Shown here: one piece after another, positions 33,752 to 41,392 of the stretch | Position numbering within the stretch: position 1 is the stretch's first letter | Layout: every line of letters begins with the position of its first letter | DNA from: CAIXPS01 sp034430115 | GTDB lineage: Bacteria > Chloroflexota > Anaerolineae > J036 > Brachytrichaceae | Reading direction: 5' to 3' | Length of the DNA stretch: 64,000 bases | Assembly: GCA_034430115.1 (NCBI GenBank) | Contig: DAOUFG010000047.1 | Location: 19,383-83,382 of the forward strand | Made by a program: the position numbers and the translations under genes | Notes under the pieces: model-generated | Database searches by the model: none | The model's input: only the letters and a program-made list of their open reading frames with translations | What the model was told of the DNA's origin: nothing

Positions 33752-35197
33752 ATGTCTAAATCCATCAGTCGTCGTAATTTTCTCAAGATGGCAGCCATAA
33801 CCGGCACCGGCGCCGCTTTGGCCGCGTGTGGCTCACAGGCAACCCCTGCTGCCCCTGCAGCAACATCCGCCCCACAAATCGTTGAAGTCACAAAGATCGT
33901 CGAAGGAACCCCTATCGTTATCACAGCGACTCCCGGACCAACCGTAGCCCCGGTTGCAACACCCAAGATGGAAGGGGAAATGCGCGTGTTGATCGGTGCC
34001 GGTTCCCCCGTAGAACCCTTGAATGAATTGCTGGGAGCCGCGTTCACTGCCAAATACCCTGGAATGAAGCTCAAGTGGGAATATACCCAGGCAAACTTTG
34101 AGGAACAGGTATATACATCGGCTTCCGCCGGCACTTTGGCCGACGTATTTCTGTGCGCCGACCTGTGGGTAGTGCCCTTTGCCAAGCACGATGTGACGCT
34201 CGACCTGAAGCCCTACGCCGAAGCGGACTCGGAAGTGAAGCTGGACGACGTCTTCCCGAACATGCTCGGGCTCAGCACCTACGACAACAAAGTGATCATG
34301 TTCCCCTCCGGCCTGGATGTGGTCACGATGTACTATAACAAGACCCTACTTGAGAAGGCCGGCGCAGAAGTACCCAGCGACTCCTGGACCTGGGATGACT
34401 TCATCACCAATGCCAAGAAAGTGATTGAACTCGAGAAGGACGCGCAGGGCAACCCCAAGTATTGGGGGTTCGATAATGCGACCTGGAACTGGTGGGCCAC
34501 CGTCTACCCCTGGATCATCGGCTATGGCGGCGACATCGTTGGTTCAGACGGCGCCAAGTCCACCTGGTCCGACGCCAAGACGCTCACCGGCCTGAAGGCT
34601 TACACCGAACTGTGGACCAAGCATAACATCGGCCAACCGCTCGGCCTGGACGTCGGCGGTTCAGCCTTCGACCTGGGTCGCGCTGCCACTTACTTCCACA
34701 TCCAGGGCACGCGCCAGACTCACCGTGACGCCATCGGCGACAAGTTTGAGTGGGACGTGCAGTTGATGCCCAAGATGCCAGACGGCAAGCATCGCACCGG
34801 CATGGGCACTTGGGGTATGTCGGTCTACAGCAAGGGCAAGAACACCGACGCCGCCTACCAGTACGTGAAGGGCCTGATCACTGATTCGATCCAGCGCCTG
34901 GCCGCCAAGAAGATGTTGGCTGTGCCATTGCTGAAGTCGGTCACCCAAGATTCTTCATGGATGGATGGTGTACCGACCCCGCCCAGCAACCTGATGGCAT
35001 TCGTCAATGGTGCCGACGACGCCATTCTGCCTTACATGAACTATCCTGGTGAGTGCGGCAGCTTCTATTCCGGCATCGTCAGCAAAGCCTACCAGGACGC
35101 CCTGGAAGCGGTGCTCCGCAAGAAGAAGACCGTTGAAGAAGCCTTCCCAGATACGGATAAGACGATCCAGACCTGCCTGGATGAGAATGCTAAGTAA
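33752..35197 (+). CDS. Carbohydrate ABC transporter substrate-binding lipoprotein
   Basis: 481 residues. The start SRRNFLKMAA is a Tat signal with twin Arg7-Arg8, followed by the lipobox LAAC with Cys26, so the protein is probably exported folded and lipid-anchored. A Thr/Pro/Val-rich linker (VEVTKIVEGTPIVITATPGP) typical of Chloroflexota binding proteins precedes the bacterial extracellular solute-binding family 1 domain (about residue 75 to the end), with LADVFLCADLW, SGLDVVTMYYNKTLLEKAG and WGMSVYSKGKN blocks. It captures a sugar or oligosaccharide outside the membrane and hands it to the two permeases encoded next. A hairpin separates it from the permease genes. The ligand is unknown. Confidence 0.95.
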   Translation: MSKSISRRNFLKMAAITGTGAALAACGSQATPAAPAATSAPQIVEVTKIVEGTPIVITATPGPTVAPVATPKMEGEMRVLIGAGSPVEPLNELLGAAFTAKYPGMKLKWEYTQANFEEQVYTSASAGTLADVFLCADLWVVPFAKHDVTLDLKPYAEADSEVKLDDVFPNMLGLSTYDNKVIMFPSGLDVVTMYYNKTLLEKAGAEVPSDSWTWDDFITNAKKVIELEKDAQGNPKYWGFDNATWNWWATVYPWIIGYGGDIVGSDGAKSTWSDAKTLTGLKAYTELWTKHNIGQPLGLDVGGSAFDLGRAATYFHIQGTRQTHRDAIGDKFEWDVQLMPKMPDGKHRTGMGTWGMSVYSKGKNTDAAYQYVKGLITDSIQRLAAKKMLAVPLLKSVTQDSSWMDGVPTPPSNLMAFVNGADDAILPYMNYPGECGSFYSGIVSKAYQDALEAVLRKKKTVEEAFPDTDKTIQTCLDENAK

Positions 35198-35212
35198 AGT
35201 AATTGCTTGAGT

Positions 35213-35254
35213 GATCGGTGAGATGGCGCGGGAACCCGCATCGTCTCACCGATC
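35213..35254 (+). repeat. Stem-loop between binding protein and permease genes
   Basis: GATCGGTGAGA (35213-35223) pairs perfectly with TCTCACCGATC (35244-35254); inside, GCGGG/CCCGC extends the structure. There is no T tract after it. Such hairpins commonly protect the mRNA of the binding protein from decay or reduce read-through, giving more binding protein than permease. Confidence 0.7.
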
Positions 35255-35337
35255 GTGTTCGGAACGGCTCATAGGTGACTGTACAATCCAGAATGGTCGC
35301 CAGATGAACGCATTTGTGAGAATGGGAAGGTGATTCA

Positions 35338-36300
35338 GTGGCTTCTATCGCTCAAAATACCGTACCTTCTAGGGGTCCATTCAAGGCTATCTGGAAAAGC
35401 CTGACGAAGACCAAGCGACGTAGAGATGCGCTCGAGGGTTATTTATTCACCATGCCGGTGATTCTCGGCTTGCTCATCTTCACCCTCGGCCCGATGCTGG
35501 CTTCCTTCTACTTCAGTTTTACTCAATTCGACATCTTAAGCTCACCGGAGTGGACCGGCCTTACAAACTACATCAAGATGTTCACCAAAGAGGAACACTT
35601 CTGGCAGGCTTGCCAGGTTACAGCCCTTTATGCTGTGACGTCTGTTCCACTGGGTATCTTGGGCAGCTTCCTGTTAGCACTCCTATTGAATCAAAAAGTA
35701 AACGGGATTGCCTTCTTTCGCACGTGTTTCTACATCCCCACCGTAGTCCCGGCGGTCGCAAGCGCTATTCTGTGGGGCTGGTTATTGAACCCCGACTATG
35801 GTCTGATCAACGCCGTCCTATCTCAACTGCACCTACCCACTTCCCGCTTCCTGGGCGAACCGGAAACCGCCCTCCCCTCGCTGGTGTTGATGAGTCTGTG
35901 GGGTATCGGCGGAGGCATGGTGATCTACCTGGCCGGATTGCAGGGCATTCCTGAATCGCTCTATGAAGCAGCTAAGATCGACGGCGCCAATGAATGGGAT
36001 TTGTTCCTGAACATCACCATTCCAATGATGACCCCCACGATCTTCTTCAACCTGGTCATGGGGCTGATTGGAGCCTTCCAAACGTTCATCCAGGCATTCA
36101 TCATGACTTCTGGTGGACCTATGTATTCCACCTACTTCTATAACCTGATGCTGTATGAACGCGCCTTCCGCTTCATGCAGATGGGCATGGCTTCAGCGAT
36201 GGCCTGGTTCTTGTGCTTCGTCATCCTGGTGCTGACTCTGCTGGTCTTCCGCAGTTCCAGTTCGTGGGTCTACTATGAAACAGCCGAGGAAACAAAATGA
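35338..36300 (+). CDS. Sugar ABC transporter permease (MalF/UgpA-like)
   Basis: 320 residues from a GTG start with a GGGAAGG ribosome site. Six membrane spans are visible, the first in FTMPVILGLLIFTLGPMLASF. The cytoplasmic EAA loop, which docks on the ATPase, reads EAAKIDGANEWDLFLNITIPMM. With the following permease it forms the membrane channel for the sugar bound by the upstream lipoprotein. Its last 4 bases overlap the next start codon (ATGA). A basic N-terminal tail of about 35 residues (KSLTKTKRRRDALEGY) is cytoplasmic. Confidence 0.95.
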   Translation: MASIAQNTVPSRGPFKAIWKSLTKTKRRRDALEGYLFTMPVILGLLIFTLGPMLASFYFSFTQFDILSSPEWTGLTNYIKMFTKEEHFWQACQVTALYAVTSVPLGILGSFLLALLLNQKVNGIAFFRTCFYIPTVVPAVASAILWGWLLNPDYGLINAVLSQLHLPTSRFLGEPETALPSLVLMSLWGIGGGMVIYLAGLQGIPESLYEAAKIDGANEWDLFLNITIPMMTPTIFFNLVMGLIGAFQTFIQAFIMTSGGPMYSTYFYNLMLYERAFRFMQMGMASAMAWFLCFVILVLTLLVFRSSSSWVYYETAEETK

Positions 36301-37184
36301 CTGAAAGCAAGGAAATGACCATCGGTCTCGGTAATCTTAATTGGCGGCGTCCTGGCCAGGCGATCCGCGTCATCCTGGCGTATGTCATCCTGGCTTTGGG
36401 CTCGTTCGTCTTTCTGTTGCCGTTGTTCTGGATGTTCACCACCTCCCTGAAGGCCCAATCCGAGGTATATACGTTCCCGCCACAATTCTTCCCCGAAACC
36501 TTCCTATGGGAGAACTACCCCAATGGCTGGACCTACCACAACATGCAATTCAGCCGCTGGCTGTTGAACACCGGCGTCATCACTGCCCTGGTACTGATCG
36601 GCATCCTGCTCACTTCATCGCTGTGCGCCTATGGGTTTGCCCGCATCCAGTTCCCCGGACGTGATTTCTGGTTCATGGCCGTGTTGGCATCCATCATGCT
36701 GCCCAGCACAGTGACGCTCATCCCGCTATACGTAGGTTACAGCCGCATCGGCTGGCTGGACACCTATAACCCATTGATCGTACCCACCTTCTTCGGAGGA
36801 GGTGCGTTCAACATCTTCCTGTTACGACAGTTTTTCAAAGGCATACCAGTCGAACTGGAAGAAGCGGCCATCCTGGACGGCTCCTCGCGCTTGCGCATTT
36901 GGGCGGAAATCTTCCTGCCCCTGTCGAAGCCTGCGTTAGCTACGGTGGGCGTCTTCGCCTTCCAGGGGGTGTGGAACGACTTCTATGGGCCGTTGATCTT
37001 CCTCACCAGCCCCGAGAAATACACCCTGGCCCTCGGCATCAACATGTTCAAGGGCATGTACAACACACAAGTTCCCTTGATGATGGCGATGTCCTTCCTC
37101 ATGGTCATTCCAATGATCATCGTCTTCTTCTTCGCACAGCAGCAGATGATCCGCGGCGTGGTGCTCTCCGGCATCAAGGCCTGA
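36297..37184 (+). CDS. Sugar ABC transporter permease (MalG/UgpE-like)
   Basis: 295 residues, starting in a 4-base overlap with the previous permease, with GAGGAAA as ribosome site. Six spans, including VILALGSFVFLLPLFWMFTTS and a C-terminal FLMVIPMIIVFFFAQQQMIRG. The EAA loop is EEAAILDGSSRLRIWAEIFLP. It completes the transporter. No ATP-binding subunit gene follows; a terminator hairpin comes 26 bases after the stop, so a shared MsmK/UgpC-type ATPase encoded elsewhere probably powers the system. Confidence 0.95.
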   Translation: MTESKEMTIGLGNLNWRRPGQAIRVILAYVILALGSFVFLLPLFWMFTTSLKAQSEVYTFPPQFFPETFLWENYPNGWTYHNMQFSRWLLNTGVITALVLIGILLTSSLCAYGFARIQFPGRDFWFMAVLASIMLPSTVTLIPLYVGYSRIGWLDTYNPLIVPTFFGGGAFNIFLLRQFFKGIPVELEEAAILDGSSRLRIWAEIFLPLSKPALATVGVFAFQGVWNDFYGPLIFLTSPEKYTLALGINMFKGMYNTQVPLMMAMSFLMVIPMIIVFFFAQQQMIRGVVLSGIKA

Positions 37185-37210
37185 ACAAGATTAGCCTGGG
37201 CGTGGGTCAC

Positions 37211-37241
37211 AAAAGGCCGAGAGATTGCTCTCGGCCTTTTT
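37211..37241. terminator. Intrinsic terminator after the ABC transporter
   Basis: GGCCGAGAG (37215-37223) pairs perfectly with CTCTCGGCC (37228-37236) around ATTG, preceded by four A and followed by five T. It works for the transporter operon, and its A-rich left flank could also stop the convergent URO-D-like gene. Confidence 0.92.
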
Positions 37242-37265
37242 ACGTATTGCGTGTGCGGCTACTTT

Positions 37266-38402
37266 CTACAGCCAGCCGGTTGCCTTCGCCAACAGGCCGA
37301 CATAGTGCACAAAGCAATCCCACGAGACGTCGGAAGGCACGCCATGGTCACAACTGGGGATATAGCCCCCCTCCAAGATCACCGGCTTCAGACGCTCGAT
37401 CTCGCGCTCAATCTCAGCACCGCCTCGGGCCATCACACGTTTATCCACCCCACCCCGGAATGCCATCTTGTGCCCAAACGCCTCTCGAAAGGCAACGACG
37501 TCGTTGCCCGCCGCCACCTCGATTGGGTCACACATATTGATGCCCGCATCCAGCCAGACCGGGATCAACTGCCCGATATAGCCATCGGAATCCATGCCAT
37601 AAATCGGCACGCCGGCGGCGCGGATAATTTCACCCCAATGCTGATAGCTGGGCAGCAAAAACTCGCGCGCCATCGCCGGTGAAATCATCGAGAAGCGCTT
37701 GTAGGCCATATCTTCCGAGAGGTGAACTTCATCCGGCGTGAAGTAGCGCAACATATTCTCCAGCACGCGACATACAAACTGATCCCAGAACGCCACCATT
37801 TCCTTGACGAAGGCTGGATCATCTTTGAAGAGCAGGCACAAGTTCTCAAACCCCAGCCACTCGCGCAATTGCCAGAAGGGGCCATTGACGCTGATGACAA
37901 TCGGCCAGGTGCGATCCTTCAGCCGCAACCCACGCGCCTGCGCATCCGCCGGATAACGCGCCGGGTCGTCGGGATCATAGCGCCGCTGCATATCCTCCCA
38001 GTCGGCAAGTGTCTCCACCGGGCACTTCACCCAACGCCGCGTGACGAAGTCAATCGCGTTGCGCAGATATTCCACGCTGAATTCATTTGATATCTCACAT
38101 ATGTTGCCCTTCCAGTCACGCACCACTTGCGTGCGCTCTCCACGCGAAAGCACTTCCTCTTTGAATTCTGGAATCATGCGCGTATTGACGAAGAAGCTCT
38201 CGCCTTGCGCCGGCCAATCCAGGGCGCCACCATTCAGCCGATAGGCATAGGCGGCGATTTGCCAGCCATCCTCCAGGTGTGCCGGCAGCCCTTGCGCATG
38301 CCAGGCGGCACGTGTCGACTCGCGCCCATAGCCTGGGTCCAGCGGCACACGGTCAACCTGACCAAATAACAACGTCTGGATATATCGTTGACGCATCTCC
38401 AT
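37266..38402 (-). CDS. URO-D-family protein
   Basis: 378 residues, third URO-D-like protein of the window. The start MEMRQRYIQTLLFGQVDRVPLDPG is typical of this uncharacterised branch. Motifs include GVPIYGMDSDGYIGQLIPVWLDAGI, then AFRGGVDKRVM, and near the end GGYIPSCDHGVPSDVSW, where a Cys-Asp-His could bind a metal. It lacks the HemE PxWxMRQ motif, so it is not the heme enzyme. It ends just past the ABC transporter terminator and diverges from the aldehyde dehydrogenase gene. The protein family is widespread beside carbohydrate genes in Chloroflexota and Planctomycetota; its reaction is unknown. Confidence 0.78.
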   Translation of the reverse strand: MEMRQRYIQTLLFGQVDRVPLDPGYGRESTRAAWHAQGLPAHLEDGWQIAAYAYRLNGGALDWPAQGESFFVNTRMIPEFKEEVLSRGERTQVVRDWKGNICEISNEFSVEYLRNAIDFVTRRWVKCPVETLADWEDMQRRYDPDDPARYPADAQARGLRLKDRTWPIVISVNGPFWQLREWLGFENLCLLFKDDPAFVKEMVAFWDQFVCRVLENMLRYFTPDEVHLSEDMAYKRFSMISPAMAREFLLPSYQHWGEIIRAAGVPIYGMDSDGYIGQLIPVWLDAGINMCDPIEVAAGNDVVAFREAFGHKMAFRGGVDKRVMARGGAEIEREIERLKPVILEGGYIPSCDHGVPSDVSWDCFVHYVGLLAKATGWL

Positions 38403-38585
38403 AGATCACCTGTACTTTGAAGTCGATTGCGGCCAAGGTGGATTAAAGGAACCCACAGAATCGATTGCGATCTCCAGTTTAGAGCCTTTGCCCATAAAAG
38501 GAAAATGGTTTTGAGAAAGTCCGGGCATCTCCGCCCGCATTTCGCGGTTCGCTGCTACGATTACGCTACAAGGAGTCACACGACC

Positions 38586-40031
38586 ATGCTAGAGACCTAT
38601 CAAAACTACGTTGGTAATCAGTGGAAATCCGCACGCAGTGGGGCCACTTTCGAAAACGAGAACCCTGCCAACCGTGGCAGCGTGTTAGGTGGCTTTCAGT
38701 CATCCAGTGCTGAGGACGTCTCCGAAGCGATTGGCGTCGCCGCCGAAGCGTTCACGCGCTGGCGCCGCGCGCCGCTGGCCGAACGGCAGCAGGTCGTTGG
38801 CGAATTCCTGCGCCTGTTGAAAGAAACTCGCGACGAACTGGCGCGCATCGTGACGCTTGAAAATGGCAAAACGATTCGTGAATCACGCGGCGAAGTGGAC
38901 TCCGCGGTCGTGGAAGGCAGTCACCACCTGAACCAGGTGGCCGCGTTCTATGGGCACACCGGCCCCGGGTCGTTCCGCGACATCACCACCTGGGTGCAAT
39001 ATCAGCCGGTGGGAGTGGTGGGCGTCATCAGCCCGTGGAACTTCCCGATGAACGTGATGTGCCGCAAGACCCTCCCCGCGCTGCTCACCGGCAACACGGT
39101 GGTCTTCAAACCGGCCTCATTCACGCCGTGGTCGGGCATCTTCATGGCGCAACTTTTTGAACGCGCCGGGTTGCCGGCCGGGGTATTCAATTGCGTCACC
39201 GGCCTGGGCTCCGCCATCGGTAACGTCATCGTCCAGGACCCGCGCGTGCGGGCCATCTCGTTCACCGGCTCCACCGAAGTGGGCAAGAAGATCCAGGCGC
39301 GGGCCGCGACGAACCTCACGCGCACGCAACTGGAGCTTGGCGGCAAGAACGCGCTCATCATCATGCCCGACGCCGATATCGACAAAGCCGTGGACGCAGC
39401 CATGGCCGCCGGGTTCGCCTGCGCCGGCCAATGGTGCACCTCCACCAGCCGCATCCTGGTGCAGCACGACATCGCCAGGGGCTTCCTCGACAAACTCGTC
39501 GCGCGCTGCAACAAGATGGTGGTGGATGACGGGTTGAACGAAAGCACCGACATGGGTCCGGTGGCAGGCCCGCAACAATATCACGACATCAACGCCGCAA
39601 TTGAGAAGGCAAAGGCTGAGGGTGCGCAGATGATCGCAGGAGGCGAGGCAGCCAATGCAACGCACGGCTACTTCATCCGCCCCACAGTGTTCGCCGGCGT
39701 CACGCCTAATATGTCGGCCTTCCAGGAAGAAATCTTCGGCCCGGTGCTGGCCGTGGCCGAGTTCGGCTCACTCGATGAAGCGCTGGAACTGGCGAACAAC
39801 TCCATCTATGGACTATCGTCGGCCATTTTCACCAGCGACATTACGACTGCCAAGCGCTACATCGACGGCATCGAAGCCGGGCTAGCTCACGTGAACATTC
39901 ACACCGGCTACAAGGAGCCCTCGCTGCCATTTGGCGGGTTCAAACAATCGGGGGCCGGGTTACCGGAGAATAGCGAAAGCGGCCTGGAGTTCTTCGTGGA
40001 TCGCAAAGCGGTATACCTCAAAGGAGCCTGA
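38586..40031 (+). CDS. NAD(P)-dependent aldehyde dehydrogenase
   Basis: 481 residues from ATG 38586, with AAGGAG about 10 bases upstream; in-frame upstream codons back to 38427 give no recognisable sequence. The ALDH fold is complete: NFPMN substrate-loop Asn, catalytic Glu250 in LELGGKN, and Cys284 in CAGQWCTSTSR. The C-terminal PFGGFKQSG block is present. Members of this branch oxidise succinate semialdehyde, glycolaldehyde, lactaldehyde or alpha-ketoglutarate semialdehyde; the last three are end-products of deoxy-sugar and pentose breakdown and would fit this locus. It is 3 bases from the next gene, so they form an operon. Confidence 0.95.
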   Translation: MLETYQNYVGNQWKSARSGATFENENPANRGSVLGGFQSSSAEDVSEAIGVAAEAFTRWRRAPLAERQQVVGEFLRLLKETRDELARIVTLENGKTIRESRGEVDSAVVEGSHHLNQVAAFYGHTGPGSFRDITTWVQYQPVGVVGVISPWNFPMNVMCRKTLPALLTGNTVVFKPASFTPWSGIFMAQLFERAGLPAGVFNCVTGLGSAIGNVIVQDPRVRAISFTGSTEVGKKIQARAATNLTRTQLELGGKNALIIMPDADIDKAVDAAMAAGFACAGQWCTSTSRILVQHDIARGFLDKLVARCNKMVVDDGLNESTDMGPVAGPQQYHDINAAIEKAKAEGAQMIAGGEAANATHGYFIRPTVFAGVTPNMSAFQEEIFGPVLAVAEFGSLDEALELANNSIYGLSSAIFTSDITTAKRYIDGIEAGLAHVNIHTGYKEPSLPFGGFKQSGAGLPENSESGLEFFVDRKAVYLKGA

Positions 40032-40033
40032 AC

Positions 40034-41254
40034 ATGGACTTCCCCACCCAGCAGACGGTCGCCTTTGGCGGCACGGGCGGCGCAACAACCGCACGCGGGG
40101 CCTACGACATGCGCGCGCATCTCACGCCGCGCCGCATGACGATGGTCATGTGGGATCAGGCATTCTTGCTGCGCCACCAACCCGGCGAGAGCTTCGCAGA
40201 TTGGGATCGCGTTTTGAACGAGACGGTGGAACGCGGTTATAACACTTTGCGCCTGGACCCAATGCCCCAGTGCATCGACATGCAGCGCCCCGAGCAGGAA
40301 CTGACCTGGGGCGATAACGGCGGCCCCTACCTGCCGTGGGATTGGCAACGTAAGATCACGCTGCCCGCCGGGTGCGCGCTGATCGACTTCATGCAGCAAG
40401 CGGTACGCCACGACCTGTGGATGACGCTCAGCAACTGGTGGTTCACCGGCGACGCCGCGCCAACTGGCACCGTCACGCCGCGTAACACGCTGGAAGGGGC
40501 GGAGCTGTGGGCAAAGATGCTGCGCGTCTTGCAGCGCGAGGTAGGTTTCGAACGCATCGCCTACATCGACTTTGCCAACGAAATGCCCTACTTCTTCCCA
40601 AACTTCATGCAACAGCTCGCCACGGTGGACCCGCAGGCCGGCTTTGGCGGTTACCCGGTGATCAGCGATTACACTGAGGTGCAAAAAGCCTGGCTGCGCG
40701 AGAACCTGGATAAGCCGATTGCGGCGCTACAAGCCGAGTTCCCCCAATTACGCTTCACTCACAGCATCCACGGCGACCAGCGCTGGTTGAACGTCGGCCT
40801 TACCGCATGGGACTGTCTGGACGTGCACTTCTACTCCGACGCCGACCCGCGTTGGGCCGTGCGCACCCACTTCAGCGAACTCATCAAAGACGGCGGCATG
40901 TTCAAGACATCCAGCGGTTACAAAGCATTTTCGGACCGCAGCACACAGACCTACAAAGCGGTCGGCCCAATGCTGCACGCCCGCCAGCGCAACGTGATCC
41001 GCCAGTTCAGCAACTGGTCCGAGGCGCTGGGCATGCCAATCACCTGCACCGAAGGGTGGAGTTCCTGGTTCTACGTGGATCACCCCGACCTGGATTGGGG
41101 CTGGCTGTTGGCGTACAGCGAACGCGCCATCGAAGATGCGATTGAGTTTGGCTTCTGGGGCGTGACGCCCAACAACTACGTGCAGCCACAGTTCGCGTTG
41201 TGGAAGAACGTGCGCTGGCATCAGCGGATCAACGAGAAGTTCCTGGCAAGTTGA
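40034..41254 (+). CDS. Cellulase-like TIM-barrel glycosidase
   Basis: 406 residues, starting 2 bases after the aldehyde dehydrogenase stop. No signal peptide. The protein resembles the sugar-binding cellulase-like family: early strand MTMVMWDQAFLLRHQPGE, then RVLNETVERGYNTLRLDPMPQ. Clan-A-type catalytic glutamates are likely Glu in IDFANEMPYF (acid/base) and Glu in ITCTEGWSSWFY (nucleophile). Substrate unknown. Linkage to an aldehyde dehydrogenase suggests the released sugar is oxidised downstream. An intergenic repeat cluster and a convergent beta-mannosidase follow. Confidence 0.72.
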   Translation: MDFPTQQTVAFGGTGGATTARGAYDMRAHLTPRRMTMVMWDQAFLLRHQPGESFADWDRVLNETVERGYNTLRLDPMPQCIDMQRPEQELTWGDNGGPYLPWDWQRKITLPAGCALIDFMQQAVRHDLWMTLSNWWFTGDAAPTGTVTPRNTLEGAELWAKMLRVLQREVGFERIAYIDFANEMPYFFPNFMQQLATVDPQAGFGGYPVISDYTEVQKAWLRENLDKPIAALQAEFPQLRFTHSIHGDQRWLNVGLTAWDCLDVHFYSDADPRWAVRTHFSELIKDGGMFKTSSGYKAFSDRSTQTYKAVGPMLHARQRNVIRQFSNWSEALGMPITCTEGWSSWFYVDHPDLDWGWLLAYSERAIEDAIEFGFWGVTPNNYVQPQFALWKNVRWHQRINEKFLAS

Positions 41255-41283
41255 CGGCTCTCACGAAAACGCCGAGTGTGAAT

Positions 41284-41314
41284 GTGGTGCGCAGGCTTGA
41301 TGCCAGCGCACCAC
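41284..41314. repeat. GTGGTGCGC hairpin between convergent genes
   Basis: GTGGTGCGC (41284-41292) and GCGCACCAC (41306-41314) form a perfect 9-base stem with a 13-base loop. It lies 30 bases after the cellulase-like stop and probably helps end transcription, though no T tract follows. Confidence 0.55.
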
Positions 41315-41373
41315 AGTTCGACAAGCTCACCATGATTGCTTCGGGATCATCCTCGACAGGCTCAGGATGATCC
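41315..41373. repeat. REP-like intergenic repeat with related 19-mers and a palindromic arm pair
   Basis: Two related 19-mers occur in tandem: TTCGACAAGCTCACCATGA starting near 41317 and CTCGACAGGCTCAGGATGA at 41353-41371. The second is enclosed by GGATCATCCT (41344-41353) and AGGATGATCC (41364-41373), a perfect 10-base inverted repeat. Sequences of the form TCGACA(A/G)GCTCA are recalled as dispersed intergenic repeats in many bacterial genomes. Confidence 0.6.
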
Positions 41374-41392
41374 TAAGGATGCTGCGAAAGCG

